From the NCBI RefSeq assembly GCF_000344805.1, contig NC_020453.1:2418001-2482000 (forward strand): DNA of 64,000 bases, written 5' to 3'. How positions within the stretch are numbered: position 1 is the first letter of the stretch; each line of letters opens with the position of its first letter. The notes under the pieces were generated by a model. It searched no databases, was not told where the DNA came from, and was given only the letters and a program-made list of their open reading frames with translations. The translations under genes and the position numbers were made by a program. Positions 37,178-45,393 of this stretch are shown in pieces. This stretch comes from Bradyrhizobium oligotrophicum S58 (GTDB taxonomy: Bacteria > Pseudomonadota > Alphaproteobacteria > Rhizobiales > Xanthobacteraceae).

Positions 37178-38416
37178 ATGCAAGATACGAGTTTAGATCA
37201 GGCGATCGTCGACCACGAAACTTACGGTGCTCTCGACAGGCAGCATATCCTGTTCTCGACCCTTCGCAAGGAGGATCCCGTGCATTGGACTGAACCTCCG
37301 GGCTTCCGTCCGTTCTGGACCATCAGCAAGCATCAGGACGTCATCGAGATCGAACGGCAGAACGAGAAGTTCATCAACGCGCCCCGCACCAAGCTGTTGT
37401 CCATCGATTTCGAGACAAAGGTCCGGGACGCGATGGCAGGCCGACCAATGCTGGTCCGCGCGATCAATCAGATGGATAATCCGGACCATGCCAAGTACAA
37501 GAAGATTACGCATGCCTGGTTTCAGCCGCGTGAAGTGCGCCATCTGGAGGACAGGATCGCCGTGATCGCACGGACCAGTGTCGACCAGATGCTTGAAAAG
37601 GGGACCGAGTGCGACTTCTATAAAGATGTCGCAGGGTGGTATCCGCTCAGGGTCATCATGCTGATTCTCGGAATTCCGGATGAGCATGGCCCGCGATTGC
37701 TCGATATCACCCGAGCTTATTTCGGCGGTGGCGATGCGGAGGTGCAGCGCGGCAACGACCTGATCGATGCCACCTTCGCCTATGTGAACTTCTTCAAGGA
37801 AGTGGCGCGGGAACGACGGCGGAACCCCACGGACGACCTCGCGAGCATCATTGCGACGGCCGAGGTCGACGGCGAGCCGATAGGCGAGTTCGAGACCTCG
37901 TCGTATTATGTGGCGCTCGCCAGTGCTGGTCACGACACGATCAGCGCAACGCTCTCCGGCGGTCTGCTCGCCTTGATCGAGAATCCCGGAGAAATGCGGA
38001 AGCTGAAGCAAAATCCCGATCTTATTCCTGCCGCTGTCGAGGAAATGGTGCGCTGGGTATCTCCGGTGAAGCATTTCTTCCGGACCGCGACCGAGACCTA
38101 TACGTTGCGCGGCAAGACCATCAAACAGGGCGATCATCTGCTGCTGGCCTATCCCTCTGCAAATCGGGATGAGGATGCCTTCGAGTCTCCCTTTGCATTT
38201 GTCGCCGACCGGACTCCGAACCGCCACGTCGGCTTTGGTTTCGGCATTCACGCCTGCCTTGGACTATATCTCGCCAAGGTCGAAATGATCGCCTTCATGC
38301 GTGAGCTGCTCTCGCGCGTCGACGGGATCGAACTTGCTGGCGAGCCGGCCTGGACCGAGACATCGTTCGTCGGCGGTTTGAAGCGGCTTCCGATCCGTTT
38401 CTCGCGACTTCATTAG
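37178..38416 (+). CDS. Cytochrome P450 (third of three)
   Basis: 412 aa, ATG 37178 with GGGGAGGA upstream. Signatures: I-helix ASAGHDTISATLSGG, ExxR in EEMVRWVSPVKHFFRTAT and heme loop FGFGIHACLGLYLAKVEM. In the I-helix the usual second Thr of AGxDTT is Ile, although the first Thr (proton relay) is kept. The N-terminus WTEPPGFRPFWTISKHQDVI matches the P450 at 19,132 closely, so these two arose by duplication. No ferredoxin gene is adjacent. Confidence 0.94.
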   Translation: MQDTSLDQAIVDHETYGALDRQHILFSTLRKEDPVHWTEPPGFRPFWTISKHQDVIEIERQNEKFINAPRTKLLSIDFETKVRDAMAGRPMLVRAINQMDNPDHAKYKKITHAWFQPREVRHLEDRIAVIARTSVDQMLEKGTECDFYKDVAGWYPLRVIMLILGIPDEHGPRLLDITRAYFGGGDAEVQRGNDLIDATFAYVNFFKEVARERRRNPTDDLASIIATAEVDGEPIGEFETSSYYVALASAGHDTISATLSGGLLALIENPGEMRKLKQNPDLIPAAVEEMVRWVSPVKHFFRTATETYTLRGKTIKQGDHLLLAYPSANRDEDAFESPFAFVADRTPNRHVGFGFGIHACLGLYLAKVEMIAFMRELLSRVDGIELAGEPAWTETSFVGGLKRLPIRFSRLH

Positions 38417-38475
38417 GCGATGGCCGATCTGCGCGCCCGGAACGCGAGACCGGCAGGCGACATGAGTGGAGCTCA

Positions 38476-39627
38476 ATGATGGATCTGACGCCGAGCGAAG
38501 CGCAGCGGATGCTGCGACATAGCGCCGAACGGTTTATCGCTGAACATTACGATCAGGCGGCACGTCGCCATGCGATGCAGGATCCCATGGGATTCAAGCG
38601 CGAGAACTGGCGCAAGCTTGCTGATCTGGGCTGGCTCGGGCTTCCGTTTCCAGAGGAGGTTGGCGGTTTCGGCGGAGGACCAGTCGAAGTCGCGATCCTG
38701 ATGGAGGAGTTCGGCCGCGGGCTTGCGACCGAGCCTTATCTGTCGACGGTGCTGCTGGCTGGGACCCTGATCGCTGAATGCGGCACGCAAGAGCAGCAGA
38801 TGGTCCTGCTGCCGGCCATCATCAACGGCGAGCGTCTGTTGTCCTTCGCTCACTACGAGTCGGACGCAAGGGCAGGTCTTTCCGAAATCCACACTGTGGC
38901 GCAGGCCGACAACCAGGGTTGGATGCTCCACGGCCGGAAGATGGCCGTGCTCGACGCGGTGTCTGCTGATGTCCACATGGTGTCGGCGCGTTTGCCCGAT
39001 GTCCAGGGTGCCGGACTTGCTCTGTTCCTCGTGCCGAAGGATGCCGCGGGAGTGCGGCTGCGCGATGCACCACGGCTCGGTGGGGGCCGCGTCGCGGAGC
39101 TGACATTCGAACGGACTCTGCTTCCGCCCGATGCGCGGCTCGGAACCGGCGGGGACGTGCTGCCGGCGATCGAGGGCGTCGTCGATCGAGCGATTGCCGC
39201 GCTCTGCGCCGAGGCCGCCGGCATGATGCGAAGCATGTTCGACGCCACGCTCGACTACACAAAGGTGCGCAAGCAATTCGATCGGCCGCTCGCGGCCAAC
39301 CAGGTGATCCGTCACAGGCTGGCCGACATGTATGTTCAATGCGAGGAGGCCCGAGCGATGGCGGCGCGCGCGGCTCTTCCCGTGGGCGCCGATAGCGATT
39401 CGACGCAGCGGTCGCTCGCCGCGTCCGGCGCCAAGGTTAAGGTCGGCCGCTGTGCGCGCAACGTTGCGGAGCAAGCGGTGCAACTCCACGGCGCGATGGG
39501 CGTCACGGACGAGCTCGATCTCGGCCTTTATTTCAAGCGGCTGCTCGTATTCGAAGCGCTTTTCGGGAGCGTGGACTATCATCTGCAGCGTCACGCTAAG
39601 CTGTTTGGCAACTCCCGATCGGAATGA
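38476..39627 (+). CDS. Acyl-CoA dehydrogenase, heteromer-type subunit A
   Basis: 383 aa. It has the three-part acyl-CoA dehydrogenase fold: an N-terminal helical part (LADLGWLGLPFPEEVGGFGG), a middle beta part and a C-terminal helical part (TLDYTKVRKQFDRPLAANQ, VQLHGAMGVTDELDLGLYFK). It lacks the C-terminal EGTxxIQ motif of simple homotetrameric enzymes. The next gene overlaps or nearly overlaps and encodes a second dehydrogenase. Such adjacent pairs form alpha2beta2 enzymes in steroid side-chain and ring degradation, with one FAD site made by both chains. Confidence 0.9.
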   Translation: MMDLTPSEAQRMLRHSAERFIAEHYDQAARRHAMQDPMGFKRENWRKLADLGWLGLPFPEEVGGFGGGPVEVAILMEEFGRGLATEPYLSTVLLAGTLIAECGTQEQQMVLLPAIINGERLLSFAHYESDARAGLSEIHTVAQADNQGWMLHGRKMAVLDAVSADVHMVSARLPDVQGAGLALFLVPKDAAGVRLRDAPRLGGGRVAELTFERTLLPPDARLGTGGDVLPAIEGVVDRAIAALCAEAAGMMRSMFDATLDYTKVRKQFDRPLAANQVIRHRLADMYVQCEEARAMAARAALPVGADSDSTQRSLAASGAKVKVGRCARNVAEQAVQLHGAMGVTDELDLGLYFKRLLVFEALFGSVDYHLQRHAKLFGNSRSE

Positions 39628-39635
39628 GATCAGTC

Positions 39636-40832
39636 ATGTCGCTGTCGTTCACGCCCGATGAATTGCGGTTCAGAGATGAGGTGCGCGCATTTATCGCGGC
39701 GCGTCTTTCGCCCGAACTGCGGCGGGCCAGCTCTCTCAATGTCTCCTTCTTCTCCTATCCCGACATCGTCACGCCATGGCAAAGGGCGTTGCACGAGCGA
39801 GGCTGGGTCGCACCCGGTTGGCCCCAGGAGCATGGTGGCCCCGGCTGGACCGCGACGCAGCGATGGATCTTCGAATCCGAGTGTGCCGCAGCAGGCGCGC
39901 CGCAGCTATCTCCCATGGGCATCAAAATGGTCGGGCCCGTCTTGATGCGCTTCGGGACGTCGGAGCAAAAGAAGTTCTATCTGCCCCGCATCCTCAGCGG
40001 CGAAGATCGGTGGTGCCAGGGCTATTCGGAGCCAGGCTCGGGATCGGACCTTGCCTCGCTGAAGACGCGCGCCGTTCGCCATGGCGATCATTACATCGTC
40101 AACGGCACCAAGATCTGGACAACGCACGCGCACTTCGCAAACCGCATGTTCGCGCTGGTTCGAACCAGCGATGAACCGCGGCAACAGGACGGCATCAGCT
40201 TCCTGCTCATCGACATGGCGTCGCCCGGCATCACGATTCGCCCGATCACGATGATCAGCGGCGACCATGATGTCAATCAGGTGTTCTTCGACGGTGTGGA
40301 AGTTCCGGTGACCAATCTCGTCGGCGAGGAGGGACGGGGCTGGACGTGCGGCAAGTATCTGCTGGAATTCGAGCGGGGCGGCGGAATCAACTCGCCGAAA
40401 CTGAGACATGCGCTTGAGAAGGTGCGGGAACTGGCCAACTCCGACCTGTCTTGCAAGGCGATATCGCACCCGGAGATCGCGACCAAACTGTCGGACATCG
40501 AACTCGACGTCCAGACATTGGAGTTCCTCGAGCTGCGGGTGTTGTCAGCCTTGCAGAGAGGCGAAAATCCAGGACCGGTGTCGTCGGTCCTCAAGCTGCG
40601 TGCGAGCGAGATCCACCAGGCCATCTCGCGCGTGGGAGTTGAAATGATCGGGCAAAATGCACTGGTGGAGGAAAGGCGCCGTCCTCTCCATGCTCTCAAT
40701 GACGAGCCGATCATCCCGGAAGAATTGCTAAGCGTGGTGGCACGTCATCTCAACGGCCGCGCCAACACGATCTTCGGCGGGAGTTCGGAAATCCAGCGCG
40801 ACATCATCGCCAAGCAGGTGCTCGGGCTTTGA
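39636..40832 (+). CDS. Acyl-CoA dehydrogenase, heteromer-type subunit B
   Basis: 398 aa from ATG 39636; ATG 39624 would overlap the previous stop (ATGA) and is also possible. Motifs: WVAPGWPQEHGGPGWTATQ, QGYSEPGSGSDLASLKTRA (FAD/substrate loop), KIWTTHAHFANRMFALVRTS and the C-terminal IFGGSSEIQRDIIAKQVLGL. It resembles the second half of the fused gene at 28,275, so the island carries both fused and split versions. It ends the long + strand run that begins at 31,663. Confidence 0.9.
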   Translation: MSLSFTPDELRFRDEVRAFIAARLSPELRRASSLNVSFFSYPDIVTPWQRALHERGWVAPGWPQEHGGPGWTATQRWIFESECAAAGAPQLSPMGIKMVGPVLMRFGTSEQKKFYLPRILSGEDRWCQGYSEPGSGSDLASLKTRAVRHGDHYIVNGTKIWTTHAHFANRMFALVRTSDEPRQQDGISFLLIDMASPGITIRPITMISGDHDVNQVFFDGVEVPVTNLVGEEGRGWTCGKYLLEFERGGGINSPKLRHALEKVRELANSDLSCKAISHPEIATKLSDIELDVQTLEFLELRVLSALQRGENPGPVSSVLKLRASEIHQAISRVGVEMIGQNALVEERRRPLHALNDEPIIPEELLSVVARHLNGRANTIFGGSSEIQRDIIAKQVLGL

Positions 40833-40886
40833 GGAAATCACCATAAGAGGTGATGCGGCCGCCCGGAGATCGTCCTGCAAGGTACC

Positions 40887-41846
40887 TCAGACCATGGCGG
40901 GGATCTGGCATGCTTCCGCATATTCCCGCTTCAGCTTCACAATCAGATCCGCGACGGTCGGAATCTCGTCGATCAAATCGATTCCTTGACCCGCGCTCCA
41001 CAGGTTCTTCCAGGGCTTTGCGCTCTCAGGCAGATGGTCGTGCCGCATGCCCTTGCCCATCGGGTCGGGCAAGGCGTCCGGATCGAGGCCCGCAGCGCGC
41101 AACGACGCGGCCAGCCAGTTCGCGGCGACGCCGGCAACCTTCTCCGTATAAATCAGGTCTGCGGACGTCTGCGATACGATCATGCGCTTGTATTCGTCGG
41201 GCGCCAGCGACTCGTTCGTAGCGATGAACCTGGTCCCGAGATAAGCTAGGTCGGCACCGAGCACTTCTGCCGCGCGTATGGTGGCGCCGTCGGAAATGGC
41301 GCCGGCCATGACGATCGTTCCGTTGAAGATCGAGCGGACCTTGCGGATCAATGCGAGGTGGCTGATCGTGCCGGAGTGGCCACCGCCTCCAGCGCCGATG
41401 CAGATCAGGCCATCGACGCCGGCGGCCATGGCGCGCTCGGCGAACGGGATGCTGGTGATGTCGTGGAAGACCTTTATCCCACGATCATGCGCCTGTTGCA
41501 CGATGATCTTGGGATTGCCGCCGACGGTGATGACGATGTCGACATTTTGTTCGACGCACAGATCGAGGTGGCTCCCGATCTGGTCTTCCGGCGTCTTTGC
41601 AGACAGGTTCACGGCGAGCGGACCGACCGGTCCCGGCGCCTGCGCGGCGTGTTCGCGCAAATCCGCGGAGATCGTGCGCAGCCACTCAGCGAACTCGTCG
41701 AACGAGCGGGCGTTTTGGCGTGGCAGGGCGCCAATCACGCCCGCCTTGCAGGCCTCGCGGACGAGATCAGGGCCGCTGACAAGGAACATCGGTGCGCAAA
41801 CGGCGGGCAACGAAAGCGTTCGCCGAAGCTTTGGGTCAAGCGCCAT
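40887..41846 (-). CDS. Nitronate monooxygenase family flavoprotein (IpdC-like)
   Basis: 319 aa. It is an FMN TIM barrel with LSLPAVCAPMFLVSGPDLV, GPLAVNLSAKTPEDQ, VDIVITVGGNPKIIVQ, GADLAYLGTRFIATNES and a Gly-rich phosphate site GVDGLICIGAGGGGHSG. The family holds nitronate monooxygenases and CoA-ester reductases such as actinobacterial IpdC in steroid degradation. An IpdAB-like pair in the same island supports the latter role, by inference. It is the third gene of the minus-strand operon headed by the Ltp2-like thiolase. Confidence 0.87.
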   Translation of the reverse strand: MALDPKLRRTLSLPAVCAPMFLVSGPDLVREACKAGVIGALPRQNARSFDEFAEWLRTISADLREHAAQAPGPVGPLAVNLSAKTPEDQIGSHLDLCVEQNVDIVITVGGNPKIIVQQAHDRGIKVFHDITSIPFAERAMAAGVDGLICIGAGGGGHSGTISHLALIRKVRSIFNGTIVMAGAISDGATIRAAEVLGADLAYLGTRFIATNESLAPDEYKRMIVSQTSADLIYTEKVAGVAANWLAASLRAAGLDPDALPDPMGKGMRHDHLPESAKPWKNLWSAGQGIDLIDEIPTVADLIVKLKREYAEACQIPAMV

Positions 41847-41868
41847 GAAGCTGCTCCTGGGCCGTTCG

Positions 41869-42273
41869 TCAGCCCTGTTCCGGGGCGAACATCGGGATCA
41901 TCGTCCCGTCCTCCGCGGGCTTGAATACGACGTGGACACGTTGCCCGATGCGCAGCGAATCGAGATTGCAATCGACGATATTGCTCAACATCGTGATGCC
42001 CTCGTCGAGCCGCACATATGCGATCGCGTAGGGTGTGGGGCCGGCACGGCGGGTGACGCTGACGCTATAGATCTCACCCTTGCCGGTGACATCGCTCCAT
42101 TCGGTGTCTCCGAGACAATAGGGACAAAGCGGCCGCGGATACCAATGCGGCTTGCGGCAGGAAACGCAGACCTTCACGCGGAACGCCCCGACTGCCGTTG
42201 CGGCAAAGAATGGCGCGGTTGCGGGGTCGTGCACCGCTAGGCCGAGCGGGCGGTCCTGATACATCGTCGTCAT
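41869..42273 (-). CDS. Zn-ribbon OB-fold protein (DUF35)
   Basis: 134 aa. A rubredoxin-like zinc ribbon, KVCVSCRKPHWYPRPLCPYC, is followed by an OB-fold (GKGEIYSVSVTRRAGPTPYA, IGQRVHVVFKPAEDG). These proteins bind next to thiolase-like partners and are needed for the activity of Ltp2-type aldolases. The stop is one base from the thiolase-like gene, and the two run in the same direction, which fits a stable complex. Confidence 0.93.
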   Translation of the reverse strand: MTTMYQDRPLGLAVHDPATAPFFAATAVGAFRVKVCVSCRKPHWYPRPLCPYCLGDTEWSDVTGKGEIYSVSVTRRAGPTPYAIAYVRLDEGITMLSNIVDCNLDSLRIGQRVHVVFKPAEDGTMIPMFAPEQG

Positions 42274-42274
42274 C

Positions 42275-43441
42275 TCACGCGCGCTCCATGATCAGGGTGG
42301 CACTGCCATGGCGCGAGCCGAGCAAGCCGCCTGTGCCTTGGGCGAGGGCAAGGTTGCAATCCGGGACCTGCACTTTGGCGTGGGTTTCGCCGCGCAGTTG
42401 GCGGACGGCCTCGATGACCTTGGTGATGCCCCCGCGATTGGCGGGATGGTTGTTGCAAAGTCCGCCGCCGTCGGTGTTGAACGGCAGCTTGCCTACTCCG
42501 GAAATCAGATTGCCATCCGCAACGAAAGCTCCGCCCTTGCCTTTCTCACAGAACCCGAGATCTTCGATCTGCATCAGCACGGTGATGGTGAAGCTGTCGT
42601 AGATCGAGGCATAGTCGATGTCGGAAGGCTTGACACCGGCTTCCTCGAACGCGCGAGGACCGGACCATGCTGCTCCCGAAAACGTCAAGTCGACCTGCCC
42701 GTTCAACTGACCCTTGATCGCTTCGCCAGCGCCGAGAATATTGACGACGGGTCGCTTGAGCGAGCGCGCGATCTCCGGGCGGACGACGACCAGGGCACCA
42801 CCGCCGTCACTGACGACGCAGCAGTCGAGGCGATGCAAGGGATCGGAAATCATCGGCGAGGCGAGGACATCGTCGACCGAGACCTGATCGCGCAACATCG
42901 CATTCGGATTATACTGCGCGTGGGTTGCGGCCGCGACCTTGATCCATGCCAGCTGTTCGCTGGTCGTGCCGTACTCGTACATGTGCCGGGCCGCCGCCAG
43001 CGCATACATGTTGACCGTCACGGGAGCATAAGGCGCCTCCCAGGGCACGTCGGGTGTTCCCGCGCCGACGAGTCGTGGCGCTACGCCGCTTGATCCCTCG
43101 CTTCGCGGCCGCCCCGCGAGCGTGATCAGAGCCACGTTACACTTGCCCATGGCAATCGCCTGGGCGGCATGCGAGACGTGAATCAAATAGGCGGACCCGC
43201 CGGTGTCGGTGCTGTCCACATGGCGGGGCCGCAGTCCCAGATAATCCGCCATGCTGTTCGCGCCGAGTCCTGGCGCGTCGCCTGCGCAGAAATAGCCATC
43301 GACATCCTCAAGGCGCAGGCCAGCATCTTCCAGGGCTCCGCGCGCACATTCAGCGTGCAACTGGGCGACCGTCTTATCCGGTGCTTTTCGGGTCGGGTGC
43401 TCATAGGCGCCTGCGATGCAGGCCTTTCTTCGAATACTCAT
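42275..43441 (-). CDS. Thiolase-fold protein, Ltp2/SCP-x-like
   Basis: 388 aa from ATG 43441; a longer frame from 43492 is possible. Motifs: IRRKACIAGAYEHPTRKAPD, CARGALEDAGLRLEDVDGYF, DSTDTGGSAYLIHVSHAAQA and GLCNNHPANRGGITKVIEA. Where true thiolases have the acyl-accepting Cys (CxGS) this reads DTGGSA, so the nucleophile is missing. The C-terminal half keeps an Asn-His pair in NNHPANRGG. That profile matches Ltp2-type retro-aldol lyases that split a C-C bond in side-chain degradation, working with the DUF35 protein encoded next. Confidence 0.88.
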   Translation of the reverse strand: MSIRRKACIAGAYEHPTRKAPDKTVAQLHAECARGALEDAGLRLEDVDGYFCAGDAPGLGANSMADYLGLRPRHVDSTDTGGSAYLIHVSHAAQAIAMGKCNVALITLAGRPRSEGSSGVAPRLVGAGTPDVPWEAPYAPVTVNMYALAAARHMYEYGTTSEQLAWIKVAAATHAQYNPNAMLRDQVSVDDVLASPMISDPLHRLDCCVVSDGGGALVVVRPEIARSLKRPVVNILGAGEAIKGQLNGQVDLTFSGAAWSGPRAFEEAGVKPSDIDYASIYDSFTITVLMQIEDLGFCEKGKGGAFVADGNLISGVGKLPFNTDGGGLCNNHPANRGGITKVIEAVRQLRGETHAKVQVPDCNLALAQGTGGLLGSRHGSATLIMERA

Positions 43442-43523
43442 CAGGTCTCTCGCGCTCGCGTCAGCCCGTGGCCGCTCATCTGCATAGGGCATCGTTGACC
43501 ACGACCGGCGGGCTGTATATCAT

Positions 43524-43534
43524 TGGTTCAACCA
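43524..43534. promoter_or_regulatory. Candidate GntR operator (TGGTTCAACCA)
   Basis: Lies in CATTGGTTCAACCAAAG between the divergent thiolase-like (start 43,441) and MaoC (start 43,586) genes, so one site could serve both directions. Confidence 0.62.
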
Positions 43535-43585
43535 AAGACCAAGGCTGTATCTGTTTCTTGGCGGGGGACCAGACCCGGGGGAGCG

Positions 43586-44449
43586 ATGGTTGATTATGCA
43601 AAGACGCGGGCTTGGCGTTCCAGCGAGGTCCGCCACGTCTACACGGCGAGAGACACCATTCTCTACGCGCTCGGTGTCGGTGCCGCGAGCGGCCCATTGG
43701 ACGAGCGGCAACTGCGCCTCGTCTACGAGAAGGATCTCGTGCCACTTCCGACCATGGCGACCGTTCTAGCCTCGCCGGGTGCCTGGATGAGGGACAATGC
43801 GGAGCTCGGAATCAATTTCGCGAAAATGGTGCATGGCGAGCAATCCGTGCAGATGCATGCTGCGCTTCCTTCGAGCGGAATTCTGGTCGGCAAGAGTCGT
43901 GTCGCGCGGCTCGTCGACAAGGGCGAGGGCAAGGGCGCCATCATGTACGTCGAGAAGGAACTGTGGGACGAAACGGACAAACGATTGGTGGCCGTCAGTG
44001 AGCAGGTGCTCTTCCTGCGCGGCGATGGCGGCTTCTCACAAGTTTCCGGCGGCGATGAACCCGCCGCCGCTCCGCCGCCCGTCCCGGATCGTACGCCGGA
44101 CCGCGTCGTCACCTTGCCTACGCGCCCGGACCAGGCGGTACTTTATCGTCTGTCGGGAGACCTCAACCCTCTGCATATAGACCCCGCGGTTGCCAGCAAG
44201 GCCGGTTTCCAGAAGCCCATCCTGCACGGGCTTGCGAGCTATGGATTTGCCTGTCGCGGCCTGGTGGAGAGCTTCTGCGACGGAGATCCCGCACGGCTGA
44301 AGACGATCCGGGCGCGCATGTCTGCGCCGGTCTTTCCTGGGGACACGATCCGGCTCGAATGCTGGCGCCTCGACGACCGCATCGCATTTCAGGCGCGGGT
44401 CGTCGAGCGCGACGCGCTGGTCCTCAGTCATGGCTGGGCCACGACCTGA
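43586..44449 (+). CDS. MaoC-like (R)-enoyl-CoA hydratase, double hot-dog
   Basis: 287 aa, ATG 43586 behind GGGGGAG. The N-terminal half is a degenerate hot-dog (YALGVGAASGPLDERQLRLV) and the C-terminal half is the active hydratase-2 domain with YRLSGDLNPLHIDPAVASKA and PILHGLASYGF (Asp-His dyad in DxNPLH). This organisation matches eukaryotic MFE-2 hydratase 2 and steroid side-chain hydratases. It would make a (3R)-hydroxyacyl-CoA, the substrate of the SDR encoded 57 bases downstream. Confidence 0.91.
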   Translation: MVDYAKTRAWRSSEVRHVYTARDTILYALGVGAASGPLDERQLRLVYEKDLVPLPTMATVLASPGAWMRDNAELGINFAKMVHGEQSVQMHAALPSSGILVGKSRVARLVDKGEGKGAIMYVEKELWDETDKRLVAVSEQVLFLRGDGGFSQVSGGDEPAAAPPPVPDRTPDRVVTLPTRPDQAVLYRLSGDLNPLHIDPAVASKAGFQKPILHGLASYGFACRGLVESFCDGDPARLKTIRARMSAPVFPGDTIRLECWRLDDRIAFQARVVERDALVLSHGWATT

Positions 44450-44506
44450 TACGGCCGGACGGCACGTGCAAGATGATGGACTTCACCAGAGACTAAGGAA
44501 CTGCGA

Positions 44507-45283
44507 ATGACGAAGAACATGGTGTCGCTACAAGGCCGGACGATCGTCGTCACCGGCGCCGCGCAGGGGATCGGCAAGGCAACGACAGACTTGGCCATCG
44601 AACTTGGGGCAAATGTCGTGGCCGTCGATCTCAACGGCGAGGCGCTAGGGCCGGCTTTGGCGGGCTTTCCTGCGGAGCGGGTGATGAAGGTCGTTGGCAG
44701 CGTCACCGACGCTGAGCTGGCGGCAAGCACCGTCGCAGATGCCGTCGACAGGTTCGGTTCGGTGAACGGACTGGTCAACAATGCCGGCATCATTCGCCCC
44801 GCGCTGATCGAAAAGATGAGCATGCATCAATGGCAGGAGGTCATCGACGTTCATCTCACCGGCGCGTTCCTCTGGTTGCAGGCGGTGGGACGCCATCTGG
44901 TGCAGCGCGCGAAGGACGGCGACGCCTCGGGAGGAGCCATCGTCAACGTCTCGTCTGACGCGGGGCGAAAGGGATCGGTGGGCCAGATCAACTATGCCGC
45001 CGCCAAGGCCGGACTGCTCGCCATGACCATGACCGCAGCCCGGGAGTGGGGCAAATACAACATCCGGGCCAATTCGATCTGCTTTGGCGTGGTCGAAACG
45101 CCGATGACCGAGGTCGTGCGCGGCGAGAAATTCCGCGATGGTATCTTGGGGCAGATCCCGCTTGCACGCTGGGCAACACCGGACGAAGTGGTGCGGACCG
45201 TATGCTTCCTGCTCTCCGATGCGTCCTCGTACACGACAGGCCAGCACATCGGAGTCAACGGCGGCTTCCACATCAGTCTTTGA
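44507..45283 (+). CDS. Short-chain dehydrogenase/reductase
   Basis: 258 aa. Cofactor motif VVTGAAQGIGKATTDLA, then NNAGIIRPALIEK, catalytic Ser in IVNVSSDAGRKGSVG and YxxxK in INYAAAKAGLLAMTM. An Asp at the end of strand 2 (VVAVDLNG) favours NAD. It belongs with (3R)-hydroxyacyl-CoA dehydrogenases that partner MaoC hydratases. It ends at a strong hairpin terminator shared with the convergent binding-protein gene. Confidence 0.92.
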   Translation: MTKNMVSLQGRTIVVTGAAQGIGKATTDLAIELGANVVAVDLNGEALGPALAGFPAERVMKVVGSVTDAELAASTVADAVDRFGSVNGLVNNAGIIRPALIEKMSMHQWQEVIDVHLTGAFLWLQAVGRHLVQRAKDGDASGGAIVNVSSDAGRKGSVGQINYAAAKAGLLAMTMTAAREWGKYNIRANSICFGVVETPMTEVVRGEKFRDGILGQIPLARWATPDEVVRTVCFLLSDASSYTTGQHIGVNGGFHISL

Positions 45284-45352
45284 CCTTACGCCTTCGTCGC
45301 TCCCTTGGCGTCTCTGCATTGAGGGGTGCCGAAAGACGAAGGCGAAACTTGC

Positions 45353-45392
45353 GGTGGGGCGCGCACGAGACGCGACCCACCGGCTTTTTTTT
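45353..45392 (+). terminator. Rho-independent terminator after the SDR gene
   Basis: GGTGGG at 45353 pairs with CCCACC ending at 45381; after one mismatch the stem continues with CGCG pairs around a 7-base loop CACGAGA. GGC and eight Ts follow (45385-45392). It ends two bases before the stop codon of the convergent gene. Confidence 0.75.
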
Positions 45393-45393
45393 C

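Noticed and set aside
40837..40854. Hairpin ATCACC-ATAAGA-GGTGAT between convergent genes as a terminator
   Set aside because: The stem is only six pairs and is not followed by a T run.
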